Source: Nematostella vectensis
Taxonomy: Eukaryota; Cnidaria; Anthozoa; Actiniaria; Edwardsiidae
NCBI RefSeq assembly: GCF_932526225.1
Contig: NC_064036.1
Span: forward strand, 19,056,953-19,120,952
DNA: 64,000 bases
Reading direction: 5' to 3'
The notes under the pieces are model-generated. The model ran no database searches and had not been told where the DNA came from. It saw only the letters and a program-made list of their open reading frames with translations. A program made the position numbers and the translations under genes. How positions within the stretch are numbered: position 1 is the first letter of the stretch; each line of letters opens with the position of its first letter. Of this stretch, positions 46,101 through 58,540 are shown piece by piece.

Positions 46101-49100
46101 TCTGCATGCGGTTGTGCTCCATGATAAATGTCTAGAAAAAAGAATGAGATCATCCACTCTTTAAGACAACAACAGTTGAAAGTTTGTACTTTCCTCAATC
46201 TAACACAATCATAACATATTTTACACATGATAAATGCCTAGAAAAAAAAAGATGATCTTTAGGACAAGAAAACCGTGGAAAATTTCACTTTCCTCATTAC
46301 AACACCAACATAACTCTGTTTCATTCAATGGAACCTCCAAGTTTATCAGGGATGGTTTCCTTATTATTATTAAACAATTCTTGAAGGGACTTACATTCAC
46401 TTGACAGAATTGCTTGGGAGGACCTGCAGGAAAAACTTCAAACTTGTTTCTAGAAAGTGTCAGTGATGTGAGGTTCTTGAGCGAGGACAGAAGCTTTTCC
46501 TTCAGAGCAGAAACAAGAGTCTTTATTTAGGTCAATGTAGAAATATTTGGTAATCAAATACACGGCTCCTTGACTCACAGGAAGTTCAGCGATGTTGTTC
46601 CCTTCAATGTTGAACTCATCAATTCCTGAGCAGTTTGCCAGAGAGTCAGGAAGGGAGCTCAGCTGGTTGTATCTGCACACACAAAAAAAAATAATAAATA
46701 TATTAGTGCAGCCAGGGCACTTAAGTTCAAATGAAAACAACAAATTAAAAAGAACCCTTGAGTTACCTTAGGTAAATGGGTTGTCACAAAAATCAAACCC
46801 TTACAGAAACAAGCATATGAAAGATACCAAAGGGGCGGGGTCAGTTGAACGGCCAGTGGAATAAAGGGACACATAATACAATGTTTCCTTGAATGTTTTC
46901 TATCCTGAAAGAGAGATCACTTGCCATACACCTATGGAATGAGAGAAATCTAAATACCTGAGCCCAAGTCTTGTCATTGCTGTGAGCCTGCCAATGGAGT
47001 CTGGTAGGCTTGGGATGTCATTGTGTTGCAGATCCAATGATGTCATATGCACACAGTTACCAATTTCTGGAATTCATTGATCTGAGTTAGATACACAAAA
47101 TGACCATTACCAGGCCTGGTTTTATCAGTTCCCCTTACCTGATTTTACCAGTTTCCTTAACCTGGTTTTACCAGTTTTCCTAACCTGTTTTACCAGTTTT
47201 CCTAACCTGTTTTACCAGTTTCCCTAACATGGTTTTATTAGTTCTCCTAACCTGGTTTTACCAGTTATTTTTACCATTTTACCATTTATAATACTTATTA
47301 TGATTGAAACCTTTTCCATTGTTCTTGCAAATCCCTTATTTCACTAAAATACCTACCGTATGAATAATTTACAATCTTAAAGAATGGGAAGGGCTTTGAT
47401 TCCCTACTAGCAGAGGCCTCTTTTCTCTGTATTTCGCTGGGCTGGAGCGAGGAAAAGATACCTCTGCCATGGGTGGAAACTGTTTCTGTTGCGCATGCGT
47501 GAGCGTTAATAAGCGACCGACGTGCCAAAACCCGTACCATCGCGCGAAAGCTGTCAATATGCTAATATGTTTGCATGGGTTTAGTCGGAAATCATGAATC
47601 AAACTCCGGTTAGTTCTCTTCTTCGAAAAAAGAAAACAACTGTTCAATTTCAATCACCTAAAACGTCACTAAAAAGATTGAACAACAAACGCAGCAAAGA
47701 CGAGTTTTGTCTTGTTTGTGGGATTAATTTCAAGACATCTGGGCAGGCGAGTTTCTTCAATGAAAATATCGCACAGTTGGATTCGAAGAAAATGTTACAA
47801 AACTTTTTGGTAGATCAGCTATTCCCAGAAGAATATGCAAAACCTGTAAACTGAAGATTGACTCGTTAGTCAAAAGAGAGAAAATTCTGAATGAAGATAA
47901 GGCATTGAATGGCTTCTTTTATAATTCGTCGCGTGATATTTCTACGGCCGTTTAAAATGCGGGCTTATTATCCCGCAGCGGATATACGTATGGTTTAATA
48001 TGAGCTTATTAAATGTGAATGAGGTTAATAACTAGAATACTAATGATGAGGAGAAGGTTAAAAACTAGATATTAACCGTGAATACTAATGGAAGGACCAT
48101 CAAATTAAACCTTGAGTTAAAATGAGCAAAAAAAACAATTTTTTTCCTAAGATTGACAATGTGATAACAAGAACAAATATTAACAATACATCGATTTAAT
48201 TGTCATGAAAGCAGAATTTGTATTTGTAACCCTCGAAATTAAGCAATAAGTTCAGCCTAAATTATATGTGCAATTTTGGAAAATTATTCCAAAGATAGGC
48301 TGTGAGGTGGGTATCTGAGGCATCTACTCACTCCCTCCGCTTGTTCATTTTCATAGACAATTACAGTTCTTGAAAATATATATTTGGCATAATAAAAATA
48401 AGTTGCTTATCTCCCTGTAAGGAAGCTTCATTCTTGCAGAGTGCTTACACTGAAACTCTGAGTTACGAAAATCTTGCAATTCTACTCCACCTTTGGGAAT
48501 TGAGTCAGTGCATGGAGCAACCTCGCTCTGTCTAAATGTTAATTTTGATTGTGAACAGTATTGATCTAATGAGCTTTTCAAATTTGTGCAAACAACCACC
48601 AACTGTCCTGGGTTTTCTTGCAGGTCAATAATAACCTGAACCTTGTTTATTTTTTCCAAAAAAGTCAACTATAATTGAGTTTTGTCTCTTTTTTTTCTTT
48701 AAATAATAACTAGATCATGTAATAAGTCAGTTAAATACCTCGGACGTCGGCAATTCGCCGTATAACAGCCTTCTGGCTGTGCGCCCTCAGGCTGTTATAC
48801 AGCGAACCGCCTTCGCCCTCGCTAATTAACCCTTACTTAGTGGTATAAAGTGCAGTTTGTAATGTGACTACCTTTCACAGTCCCAAAATTGGCTTAAATC
48901 CACTAAGTAGAATGTTTTCTGGAATCAGATACAGTACACTTGTAATTCTATAATGCTATTTCTATAATCAAGAATGTGTTGTTAAGTAAACATTAATGCT
49001 TACCAGCAGGAAGATTCTCTATGTGATTATGAGAAATGTCTAATGTTACAAGATGCACAAGTTGACCTGGAAAGGAAAAGGGTGATTAAAAAACAAAAAA

Positions 49101-52100
49101 TAACAATCTCAACTTTGAGCTGTGGCACATTATAATTACACAAAATTTAAAGTAATGCATGATTTTGAGAGGTGCTTCACTCGAGACTATTTTTCTGTTT
49201 TGGCCAAAACCAATCTTGGGCGAACTTTAGCTAGAACTATAAACTTATCACAAGATTCCTCTTTTAAGATTCACTTTTCATCTGTGACACTTTTTTGTGT
49301 CCATTTGATATACAATATTTTGATAAGCACGAAACATGAAAATCATTACATGGACATTTCATGTAACAAGCAAGGCATGTTGGTTCAGGGAGCTGTACTC
49401 CCTGCTTGGTTAAAGTATATGCTCCATTTTCAAATGCTGATGTCAATAAAAAAAACTCACCAATTACACGTGGAAGAATTTTGATCTTGTTTTCCCTGAG
49501 GCTCAGGCGCTCTAGTAACTGGAATTCAGAAAAGCAACAGTCATTCACAATTGGATGATGTTTTATCCTGTGAACTGTATTGTTTGTGTTACAAAGCAAA
49601 TGAACAAAACTAGACTAATTCAAACTCAGTGATACCTATCATGGGGCATTCAAGACACCTGTCATTAAATAGAAAATGAAACACTAAAACATTTGCTTTA
49701 CCTTAAGGTTGCCAATACCTGATTCAACAACACTGATTCTGTTGAATCTCAGGTAGAGGGTTGTTAGGGTCGTCAGCTTATAGATCACATCAGGTATCTA
49801 CAATTTATAGAAAAAGTTATCAACTGAATATTAGAAAAGTTGTAATAACAAAAGATAAAGTGTCATGTGAGGGCTACTATGCTTTGGGGGGTTGCAATTT
49901 TGGAGCTTTGATTTGGGGAAGGGCCTCAAATTTTAATACAGGGTTTAGGGGAGGGCTCTATTTTTCTAACAGGTATTCTAATAGATTCCCGAACCTCCTT
50001 AAAGTCTGGGATTTCTAAATTTATCTGGGGAGAACCCAGATCCCCTAGAAAATAAGAACATAAATGTAATTAGCCTTCTGCTTGCATTATCATGACTTCT
50101 GTTTGGCTGGTGCTGAAAATCATTAACCTGAAAGTGTGGCTTCTACTTTGTTGTTTATCTTTTGCAGCATTGGTTTAATTAATTTTCCATAATCACTGAA
50201 TTTCCAAATTAATGTTCATATCAATACAACCGAAAGTTTACATGAACGAATTTGATGGATTTAGCTTCTTTGTTCAGGAGGGTTTTCATTTCTGGTCACT
50301 ATAAGGGGGGGGGGGGGGGGGCAGAATCTCCTTTTTTGTTTTAGATTAGGGGAGGGTTGAAGCAGCCCTCCAACCCCCCCCCTCCCCACCCCTGGATAAA
50401 CAATGACTGCTTCCTTACCTCTTTTATTTTATTGTGCCTCAGATCTAGCACTTTCAATTTAGTCAACTTCACAAGATTATCTACAAAGAAATAATATTTC
50501 TGACATGATAATACATTGTAGATCTACACAAGCAGCTCTTAAAGCCCCATTGGCAACGAAAGGGATTGTTGTTGTTTTGAAGTAGCACCATTTGATTGGA
50601 GGACTATAATACGCATAATTATTCACTAACGACACTCGTGGTGCGTGTTTCATCTTGTTTTCACCGGTGAAGAAAGCTTTTCAGCCACTGTTTCCACAGT
50701 ATTTAGGAAGACAAGAACATAACGTAACGAAGAAACGACTAAGCAATGTGTGCTTCAGGATAAGGATCATTGACAAAAAAAGATTGATGTCATCTGAAAA
50801 GATGTTGGTTTATTCCTCGCAATCACTTAAACTTAAAACTATTCTTTGCTTTATCACTGATAAGTACTATAACCTGTAATTAAAAATCTAGGTTAATAAC
50901 CATGAAGCGAGAAGCCAAGGAGAATATATGCCGAACACATACGAAGTATATACTTCATTGCTACGATTGATATTATTTGCACTACCATTTTGTTTTAAAA
51001 AGAAGATGAAAATCATTTTGCAGGTCATACATGAAGTAAAAAATCATTTTTGGTGATGAAAAGGAATGATTTAACAGGTGTTCTGAACCAAATGAACCAT
51101 TCTGAGCCATCTTGTTAAATGTAAAGTATGTGAGCTCTGAATAGACGGAGCGTCAACCCCAAGAAAAGCAAATATTCATGACCTCTTATAGTGTAGATAT
51201 CTCATCTGAGAAAAGACTCCATTGACACGTGTATACCTTTCTTAAAAGACATAAGCAGCGGACAAGAGGGAAACCAGGGAATAAGAAAATTAAAATTCTA
51301 ATAATACCTGGCAAAGTAGTTAAATTGTTTTCACTCAATGCAAGAGTCTCCAAGTTTGGTAGAAGGCCAACTTCGGGGGGTAAGACTGCTATGCGATTAC
51401 CATACAAGTAAAGTTCTCGGAGAGAAGTAAGCTGCAATAATAATAAATAATATTCAAATACTCACCAAAAAGTTTATATTGAATTCTAATTGCTGAGGTC
51501 TTATAGTCTTAAATTACTGGCATATGTGTTACTATTCTTCTGCAGTTATCAGTTTACAAAATTGTTAAATTTTACAAATACACCAACAGAAATGTTTGTT
51601 ATATAATTGAAATCAATTTTAATCTGCAAGGTATACCTCTTTAAGCTCTTTAGGTAGAACTGTCACCTAAAAAGGAAAAAACAGAAGGTACAATGTTAAG
51701 TTTTAGTCTGTCCTCTGAAGATAGTACTTATAAATATATGAAGCATTAAATTGTGTGTGCTTTTGTTTATGATTACGCAAGTGGAAAAAAGGAAGCGAAG
51801 AAATCCTTTCATGTTGATGATAAGATCGGATAACTAGACATTGTTTTCATATGAAATCGCGATTGTCAGTTGATGATTGTAGACTCGCGACAGTTATTTC
51901 AATGGCTAAATGGACCACGCGCAGAAAACACACCAATTGGCATGATAGCCGTCGTATGGCTTAGTCTAACTGAATTAACACAATGTACGATGCAATGGAA
52001 CGTAATATATGCCCGCACGGATCGTGGAGAATGCGTTTTTCTTATGCAAACCGTATAAAGCGATTAACCCACTAATATAAAAGAACAATAATTCATTTCG

Positions 52101-52570
52101 CATAATAAGTTTAGAAAAAGAAGTCCGCACTTCGATCTCCATTAAGTCTAATGACCAAGAAATACGTTTAAAAAAGAGGATATGAAGAACATTAGAAAAC
52201 ACTCTCTCACCGCAGCCTTGCTAAGGTCCAAGCGCGTAGCGCCTTCCTCACGGCATTTCTGGATTTCTTTGTGTATGTCCTACAAAAAGGCAAATTCCAT
52301 GAATATGAAAACATAACTCTTCGTTTCAGGCAGATAATAACAACTCACAAGGTCTGCAGAGGGTGTTGATCGCTTTTTCACTGTGGGTTTGGGCTTGACT
52401 CCCGGCTGCACGGTAATTGTTACTTGTTTCTTCGCCTCTGGATCGTGTTTTTTGTCAGACTTGTGAGCTGTACTGTCATCCGCAGTCAAACTTGCTGCCT
52501 CGCCATAGTCAGCGTTAATATTGAGTGACTGTACATCTGGAGAATCCGTCCTCCCTTTCGTCCTCCTCAT
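40139..52570 (-). CDS. SHOC2: leucine-rich repeat protein SHOC2 (SUR-8 / SOC-2)
   Basis: Scaffold that, with MRAS and PP1, removes an inhibitory phosphate from RAF kinases. Nineteen exons: 52349-52570, 52211-52279, 51637-51666, 51308-51431, 50419-50480, 49702-49797, 49461-49518, 49004-49066, 46958-47066, 46579-46672, 46395-46499, 46063-46131, 43520-43631, 43394-43452, 42198-42285, 41866-41935, 41715-41782, 40993-41162, 40139-40204. They sum to 1734 nt, 577 aa (human 582). A Lys-rich disordered N-terminus ([14 protein letters not shown]) is followed by [16 protein letters not shown], about 20 LRRs (for example [20 protein letters not shown]) and the C-terminal cap [19 protein letters not shown] and [12 protein letters not shown]. 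An in-frame ATG 21 bp upstream (52591) is an alternative start. Introns carry large minisatellites. It shares a promoter region with the ING gene. Confidence 0.97.
42310..43224. repeat. 35-bp minisatellite in SHOC2 intron, duplication copy 2
   Basis: The same unit as 31575-33384, about 26 copies, between SHOC2 exons 42198-42285 and 43394-43452. It contains two ggggcggggtggcggggtcag variants that look like an internal higher-order duplication. Confidence 0.95.
44410..46015. repeat. 39-bp minisatellite in SHOC2 intron, open on both strands
   Basis: About 41 copies of a 39-bp unit (tgcatctttctcagtgtatt then actaccctggactgcatcc), between SHOC2 exons 43520-43631 and 46063-46131. Because 39 is divisible by three, both strands stay open for more than 500 codons ([13 protein letters not shown] on plus, [13 protein letters not shown] on minus). 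Variation is nearly limited to tgtatt/tgcatt and catcc/caccc, suggesting recent homogenisation. Not a gene. Confidence 0.95.
47113..47280. repeat. short minisatellite (cctggttttaccagtttcc)
   Basis: About seven imperfect copies of a 21-24 bp unit (aacctggttttaccagtttc), in the SHOC2 intron between exons 46958-47066 and 49004-49066. Confidence 0.8.
47594..47956 (+). pseudogene. fragment encoding a Cys-pair zinc-binding domain
   Basis: On the antisense strand of a SHOC2 intron. Starts [20 protein letters not shown] with a basic stretch, then [15 protein letters not shown]. The frame is lost near 47825 and resumes as [18 protein letters not shown], ending near 47956. The CxxC ... CxxC spacing fits a zinc-binding N-terminal domain. 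It may be a first exon of a multigene family or transposon-derived gene with one frameshift. Low certainty. Confidence 0.4.
48755..48815. repeat. hairpin-forming inverted repeat
   Basis: ttcgccgtataacagcct and aggctgttatacagcgaa are near-perfect inverted arms around a 20-bp loop in a SHOC2 intron. It may be the relic of a small fold-back element. Confidence 0.6.
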
Positions 52571-52591
52571 ATTTTGACAGCTAGCTCGCAA

Positions 52592-53422
52592 AATTATTCG
52601 CAGATTCGTTCAACCAAAAGAACGTTCGGTCGAGCTCCCTATGCGACTCGTATAGTGATGCGGCCTGCGACTAGGCGCACACCTTAGGAAATCTGCACAA
52701 ATCAACGCAGGCCTTCTACATGCTCGCCAGCACAGGCTTAGCTACTCAATGCTGGCTATACTTTGCAGGGAATTTGGGCTGTAGAGTTTCCGTAAGCTGC
52801 AGAATTCATGAGAGTAAACATCCAGCTTACACAAGATACCAGATGGCCGCTAGCAAAATATGGCGGACCGATCAACAACCGCGCGAGACTGGGCCACAGG
52901 AAGCCCGGCTTATAGCAAAAACACAAAACACAGTATATTTTTGCTATAATCAGCTATATAACTACATAACTACATCAATTCACAATATTACTATCAGTGG
53001 TATCAGAGGTCGAGGGCGACAAAATCTTAAACTCAGACAATCAAGAGTTTAGGATAGCAAGTTCTTTTAGAGTGGATCAAAATACTTGGACATTGACATT
53101 AATCTGACCGAGAAGATGAACAAGGGAATATATATTTTCAAAAACAAAATCAAACAATCAAGAAGATTCCCGCTGAAGGAAAATAATGTGTCCGTTCATA
53201 ATTATTAACTGAGGGGACCGGAAATGCGTAGCGGGGCCAACTTAGATATTACCCGGCAGTCTGTGCGAGGTTGTTGATGACCTGAGTTCAACCAAATGAT
53301 TTGTGCGTCAATGGCGGTGAAATAACCGCAAGTTCTCGCTTCACCGCGACTCAGCGATTCGAAAGACGATTTAATATTGTAGCTATATCAATGTGAAAGC
53401 TTTAGATTCGACGGAAGCAGCG
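52592..53422. promoter_or_regulatory. probable bidirectional promoter region, SHOC2 / ING
   Basis: About 830 bp between two divergent start codons. There is no TATA box in an obvious place. A GC-richer part with agatggccgctagc lies near 52840. Inference from head-to-head arrangement only. Confidence 0.4.
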
Positions 53423-56400
53423 ATGTCGGGCAATATGTACTTGGATCACTATCTCGATGGTAGGCGCCATTTTCGTATGTCCCGCCATTTTTACGGTGAC
53501 CCGCTATTGTTTGTTGCCATCAACACAGTTTACCATTGCACTTATTGAAAGTCCCGAATCGTAGAATCACATGTTTACCTTAGGTAAACCCAATTGATGG
53601 AATATTTTAACAGCTGAGAAGACCGGAGACTATAGAATCCCCTACCGATAGACACACGCGTCGTAATTAGCGTCGAACCTAGGGATTCTATTGCATCCAG
53701 TAAGGCGGGAAAAGTATAATACCAGCCGGCACCTGTTTGATTACACTCGGCAAATATCGACTCTACTCACATGCCTTCTTCTGTGAAAACAGAAAAAACA
53801 TGTGAATTATTATCCCATTTTTTTACAATATCAGCAAAACTGGAAAATGTTTGTTCCTTTATCAACTCAAAGCTTCATTCACACAATTTTATTAACAAAG
53901 TCTAATTTTACTAAGTAAGTAATAACTTAATAAGTGTTTTAGCCAAATTTTCAGAATTTTTAAGTTACTTTTGAAAACGTTTAAACTGCCAAAGGCCATT
54001 AAAAAGGAAAGAACAGTGAAAATCTCCAGAAACAATATTTTTCTTTTTCCTGTATAGTATCATGACTTTCCATACAGATATAGGTCCTTACAAGAGCTTA
54101 CAACTACTAAGTTTATATGACAATTGAAAGGGAAGTCAAAATCATGGTTTTTAGTGGAGCTGTTCACTTATGGTAGTTGTCATATTATTCCCTGCACAAA
54201 CAGAACCCAAATGTGGTTGTGTTCATAATGTATTTTACAGCTAAAAGGAAACAAACTAAACCTCTTCAGTGTTTTGTAATATTTTATAAACTGTAATTGT
54301 CCCAAGCTTTTTCTAAGCAACCAATGTCTATTTGTTTAAGTCACTAGTCTCCTTAAAGAGGTCATTATCCTAGGTTAGGTCCCCAAGAGATCTTTGACTT
54401 TATTTAAAACATTTCTACTGATAAGTGTTTCCCTGTATAGTGTATTATGTCATATAGGCCTTGATTGAATCTAACTGTTAATACTGTACAAGGCCTGTAG
54501 TGTACACATGACTGTGTTTTGAATATGAAGTGACGTTAAGAAATACTTATTATCTGTTTTTTTTTTTACCAGGCATTGAGACTTTACCATTTGAACTCCA
54601 AAGAAACTTCACCCTCATGAAGGAACTGGACCAAAGAGCCCAAGGTAAGTGATATACTTTGATTTAAGTATTGCTACAGATTTGAAGACCAGATGGTCGT
54701 GATAGAGTGATCGTGAATGGTACTAAAAGCTGTTAAAGATGGAAAACTACTGCTTCCCTACCTAATGATCTGAATTAGAGAAAAAAGCAGGATATACAGT
54801 ATTCTTTTCATAGACTGGCATCAATTCCACAGAAGAATAGAATACTCACAGCTGCAAAGTACTAATGCAAACTAATAAGCACTAGTCCCTAGTCTTTGAT
54901 GAATTACAAGTAGAAAGGATACTTGTTGTGTTTGTGATATCTGTTGTATCTTATTTACATCTGTAAATTCTCTGATTTACTAATATAAAAGTTTTAGTTT
55001 GATTACTCAACATACATTGGCTGGTTGTTTTTTTTATGGCAGTTCTTATGCACTGTACATAGTGTAGTCTGTCTTTTTGCTTACTTAGATTTTATGGCAC
55101 TGTTAGCAATAAAGTTAATATATGGGAGATCTTACATTTACAGTGGAACCTGGATATTATGCTACACTTGCTTTCTTAGAAATCCTAAATTCCAGCTTCC
55201 ACTGTATAAGAAAAGTTCAAGAATTTTAAAAGGCTGCATACTTTGTGTTGATTTTGAGGGCATAAGTTAGGATACTGTAATTTTGTAAACCCTTGTTCAA
55301 TAAACTGTATTGTATGTTCTGGTTTGTAATGACTTACTGCCAATGACTGGTTCTTGTGGCAGATCTTCTCAAGGAGATAGACAACATGTCTGATAAATAC
55401 GTAGCTGAAGTACGTAAAATGGACGCTTTACAGAGGACTGACCATTTAAAGAAAATAGAAAATGCTTTCTCTAAAAGCAAGGAGTATGTGGATGACAAGG
55501 TTCAGCTAGCAATGCAGACATATGAGATGGTAAGCGCTGATGTGAGTCCCAGAGGAGGGGAGCCACCGATTTTGCATTAATCCATGAATGTTTAAATCAA
55601 ATAATACAATCAAACATTATGATAGGACCATCAACGTTTTCCACTAAACTGTATATTCATAATTTTTTTCTTTGTGTGTTTACTGCAGGTTGATAAACAC
55701 ATTAGAAAACTTGATCATGACCTTGCAAGATTTGAAGCTGATCTAAAGGAAGAAAGAGCAAAGGAAGCAGGATTATCCTCAGATTATGAAAGTATGTTTG
55801 CCCACAAACTAATGCCTATTTGACTTTTTCTGAAACTCTGTTCCAATTCTTGTTATGTTTGGTTGTTTTGGCTAATCATGGATTATTTGTTTCCAGATGA
55901 CCCAACTCCGCCTAAAAGTAAGTACCAGCCTAGAAGCACGCTAGTTGTGGTCTCCTGCCATTAAAAAAAACAGTAAATATACCATATCTTATCTTGATGT
56001 ACAAGATCTTGGATGAACACATTCAGAACACCATGCATTGCAAGAAAACATAACATGCATGCCCATAGGCTGCATTTGGGGTGGGGGGGGAGGGGATGCC
56101 GGTGTGTTTTTCAAGGCATTCCATGAAAAGTCCAAATTAGTCAATAGAAGCTTTGCTTCCACTTAGGCGGGAAGGATATTCTCAGTGTGCACTCGCCTCA
56201 CATGACACTTCATGTGATTCTAATTCCAACCTGGGCATACTGTATTATGCATGTAAAAACTTTCCATAATAACAAACAATACTACAATCATTATAGTCCA
56301 GCCTTTTTAAATCCTTGTCTATTTTCAGGGGGTAGAGGAAGAAGCAGTAAAAAAGGAGATGGAGAGTCTTCAAAGAAGAAGAGAAAGTAGGGCAACTTAA

Positions 56401-58540
56401 CAATACCCCTAGATATAAGGGAAACTTAACTGTAATTCAAAATTCATATGCACCTTTAAACTTCTAACTTCAGAAGAAATAGATTCATAAAACAAACACA
56501 TTACAAAACGAATCCACAGTTATTCACCTTGCCTACAAATCATATTTCTCAATATTTAATAGCTCACATAAAAGATAACATATTATTTTTACCAAGGGGT
56601 CTTGGATCTTATTGTCTAATAAATATGTGGCATGGTTGTTGTTGCTGCTGCAGACGTGAGTCAAGTCCCGTTAAGCTTGGTCTACCAGGACAAACCTTGT
56701 TTTCACCTGAGGTGGTGCAAGTTCTAGACATGCCCGTTGACCCCAATGAGCCGACATACTGCATCTGTCACCAGGTACAGTCAGCTTAGCCACAGGCCCA
56801 TTGCTAGGGGAGCACAGAATGTGTGTGTACCCCCTCATCTGTCATCAGGTACACCCTCTAGTCAGTATAGCCACAGGCCCATTGCTAGGGGAGCACAGAA
56901 TGTGTGTGTACCCCCTCATCTGTCATCAGGTACACCCTCTAGTCAGTATAGCCACAGGCACATTGCTAGGGGAGCACAGAATGTGTGTGTACCCCCTCAT
57001 CTGTCATCAGGTACACCCTCTAGTCAGCATAGCCACAGGCCCGTTGCTAGGGGAGCACAGAATGTGTGTGCACCCCCTCATCTGTCATCAGGTACACCCT
57101 CTAGTCAGCATAGCCACTGGCACACAGCTGGGGGGTGCACAGGGTGAGTGTGTATCCCCTCATCTGTCATCAGGTACACCCTCTAGTCAGCATAGCCACA
57201 GGCACACAGCTGGGGGGGGTGCGCAGGGGGTGTGTGTACCCCCTCATCTGTCATCAGGTACACCCTCTAGTCAGCATAGCCACAGGCCCATTGCTAGGGG
57301 AGCACAGAATGTGTGTGTACTCTCTCATCTGTCATCAGGTACACCCTCTAGTCAGCATAGCCACAGGCACACAGCTGGGGGGAGCACAGAATGTGTGTGT
57401 ACCCCCTCATCTGTCATCAGGTTCACCCTCTAGTCAGCATAGCCACAGGCACACAGCTGGGGGGGGGGTGCGCAGGGGGTGTGTGTACCCCCTCATCTGT
57501 CATCAGGTACACCCTCTAGCCAGTATAGCCACAGGCACATTGTTAGGCTGTTTGCAGGGTGTCGTGTACCCCCTCATCTACTCCTCTTAACCTACCTTCT
57601 AATTTTTCCCATCTGATGCATCTGCAAACACCCCAACTTTGTACAAGTTGTCATAAGCTAGCTGACACACCCAGCATTTTTTATTAATATTTCTTTAAAC
57701 TCTTTGTCAAAGGTATCTTATGGGGAGATGATCGGCTGTGATAACATGGAGGTAAGATGAACATCACCATTGCACCCTTTCCACCTCCCCCAGACCCCCT
57801 ACCCCTCCTGCCAGGTTCAGCGATGCCAAGAACCCCTCACCAATCTGCCAGGTTCAGCGATGCCGAGAGAAGTGCCATTTACTCTTGTCAAATATCCCAT
57901 TAAATGTTTTCCCTGCCCTTTCTGCCAGGTACAGTAATGATGAAAAAAGTGCCACTTTTTCTTGTTTAGAGTCACATTGAATGGTTCCCACACCCCTTCT
58001 GTGGGCATACCCCTTCTGTGAGCAATGCTGATTAAAGTGCCATTTTCTCTTGTCTAGTGTCCCATTGAATGGTTTCATTTCCCTTGTGTTGGACTGGTGG
58101 CCAAGCCCAAAGGAAAGTGGTAAGTCAAACAATTGTGTTAAGGATAAGTAATATCAAGGAAGACATGCCTGCATACTGTTTACTCACAAGAAGACCTAGG
58201 GTGGGGTTAAAGCAAGGCTGAATCAGGGGCGAGAGGGGGATGTTTGCATTGGGTAGATATATGAATTTTTCCTTCTCATGTCCATTTTCTAGTTTATCCA
58301 CCTCCTTTTATAGAGTTTGTACCCTCCCTTTCCTTTGGCTGGATTTTTTCATGGGGAAAACACACCCCAATTTAATACTGTATGTGTGATTGGTGCAAGA
58401 CTTTTCTTGTACATTCTAAAAGGCCCATGCTGTAGGCCCTATGCCACTTCATAAATGTTCATTTATGAACTTGTATCATTTCTTTGTTTTTGTCTTTAAG
58501 GTACTGTCCAAAATGCTCTCAAGACAGAAAGAAGAAATAG
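53423..58540 (+). CDS. ING5: inhibitor of growth family protein, ING4/ING5 type
   Basis: Chromatin reader subunit of MYST histone acetyltransferase complexes (HBO1, and MOZ/MORF for ING5); its PHD finger binds H3K4me3. Ten exons: 53423-53459, 54573-54644, 55363-55529, 55689-55791, 55897-55917, 56329-56386, 56654-56774, 57713-57751, 58058-58119, 58501-58540, total 720 nt, 239 aa. N-terminal ING helical domain (MYLDHYLDG, then [20 protein letters not shown]), a basic nuclear-localisation region ([17 protein letters not shown]), then the [50 protein letters not shown]. All Cys4-His-Cys3 ligands and the Tyr/Trp of the methyl-lysine cage are present. Length fits ING5 (240 in human) slightly better than ING4, but an invertebrate gene is likely pro-orthologous to both. 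Confidence 0.93.
56757..57580. repeat. 81-bp minisatellite duplicating the exon 7 donor region
   Basis: About nine units (catctgtcatcaggtacacc, then ctctagtcag, agccacaggcccattgct) in the ING intron after exon 7. Each begins with a near copy of the last bases of exon 7 and its donor site: true site gcatctgtcaccag|gtacag at 56774/56775, repeats catctgtcatcag|gtacac. Confidence 0.92.

Noticed and set aside
56801..57590. ORFs of 136-210 aa across the 81-bp array
   Set aside because: They are intronic minisatellite translations after ING exon 7.
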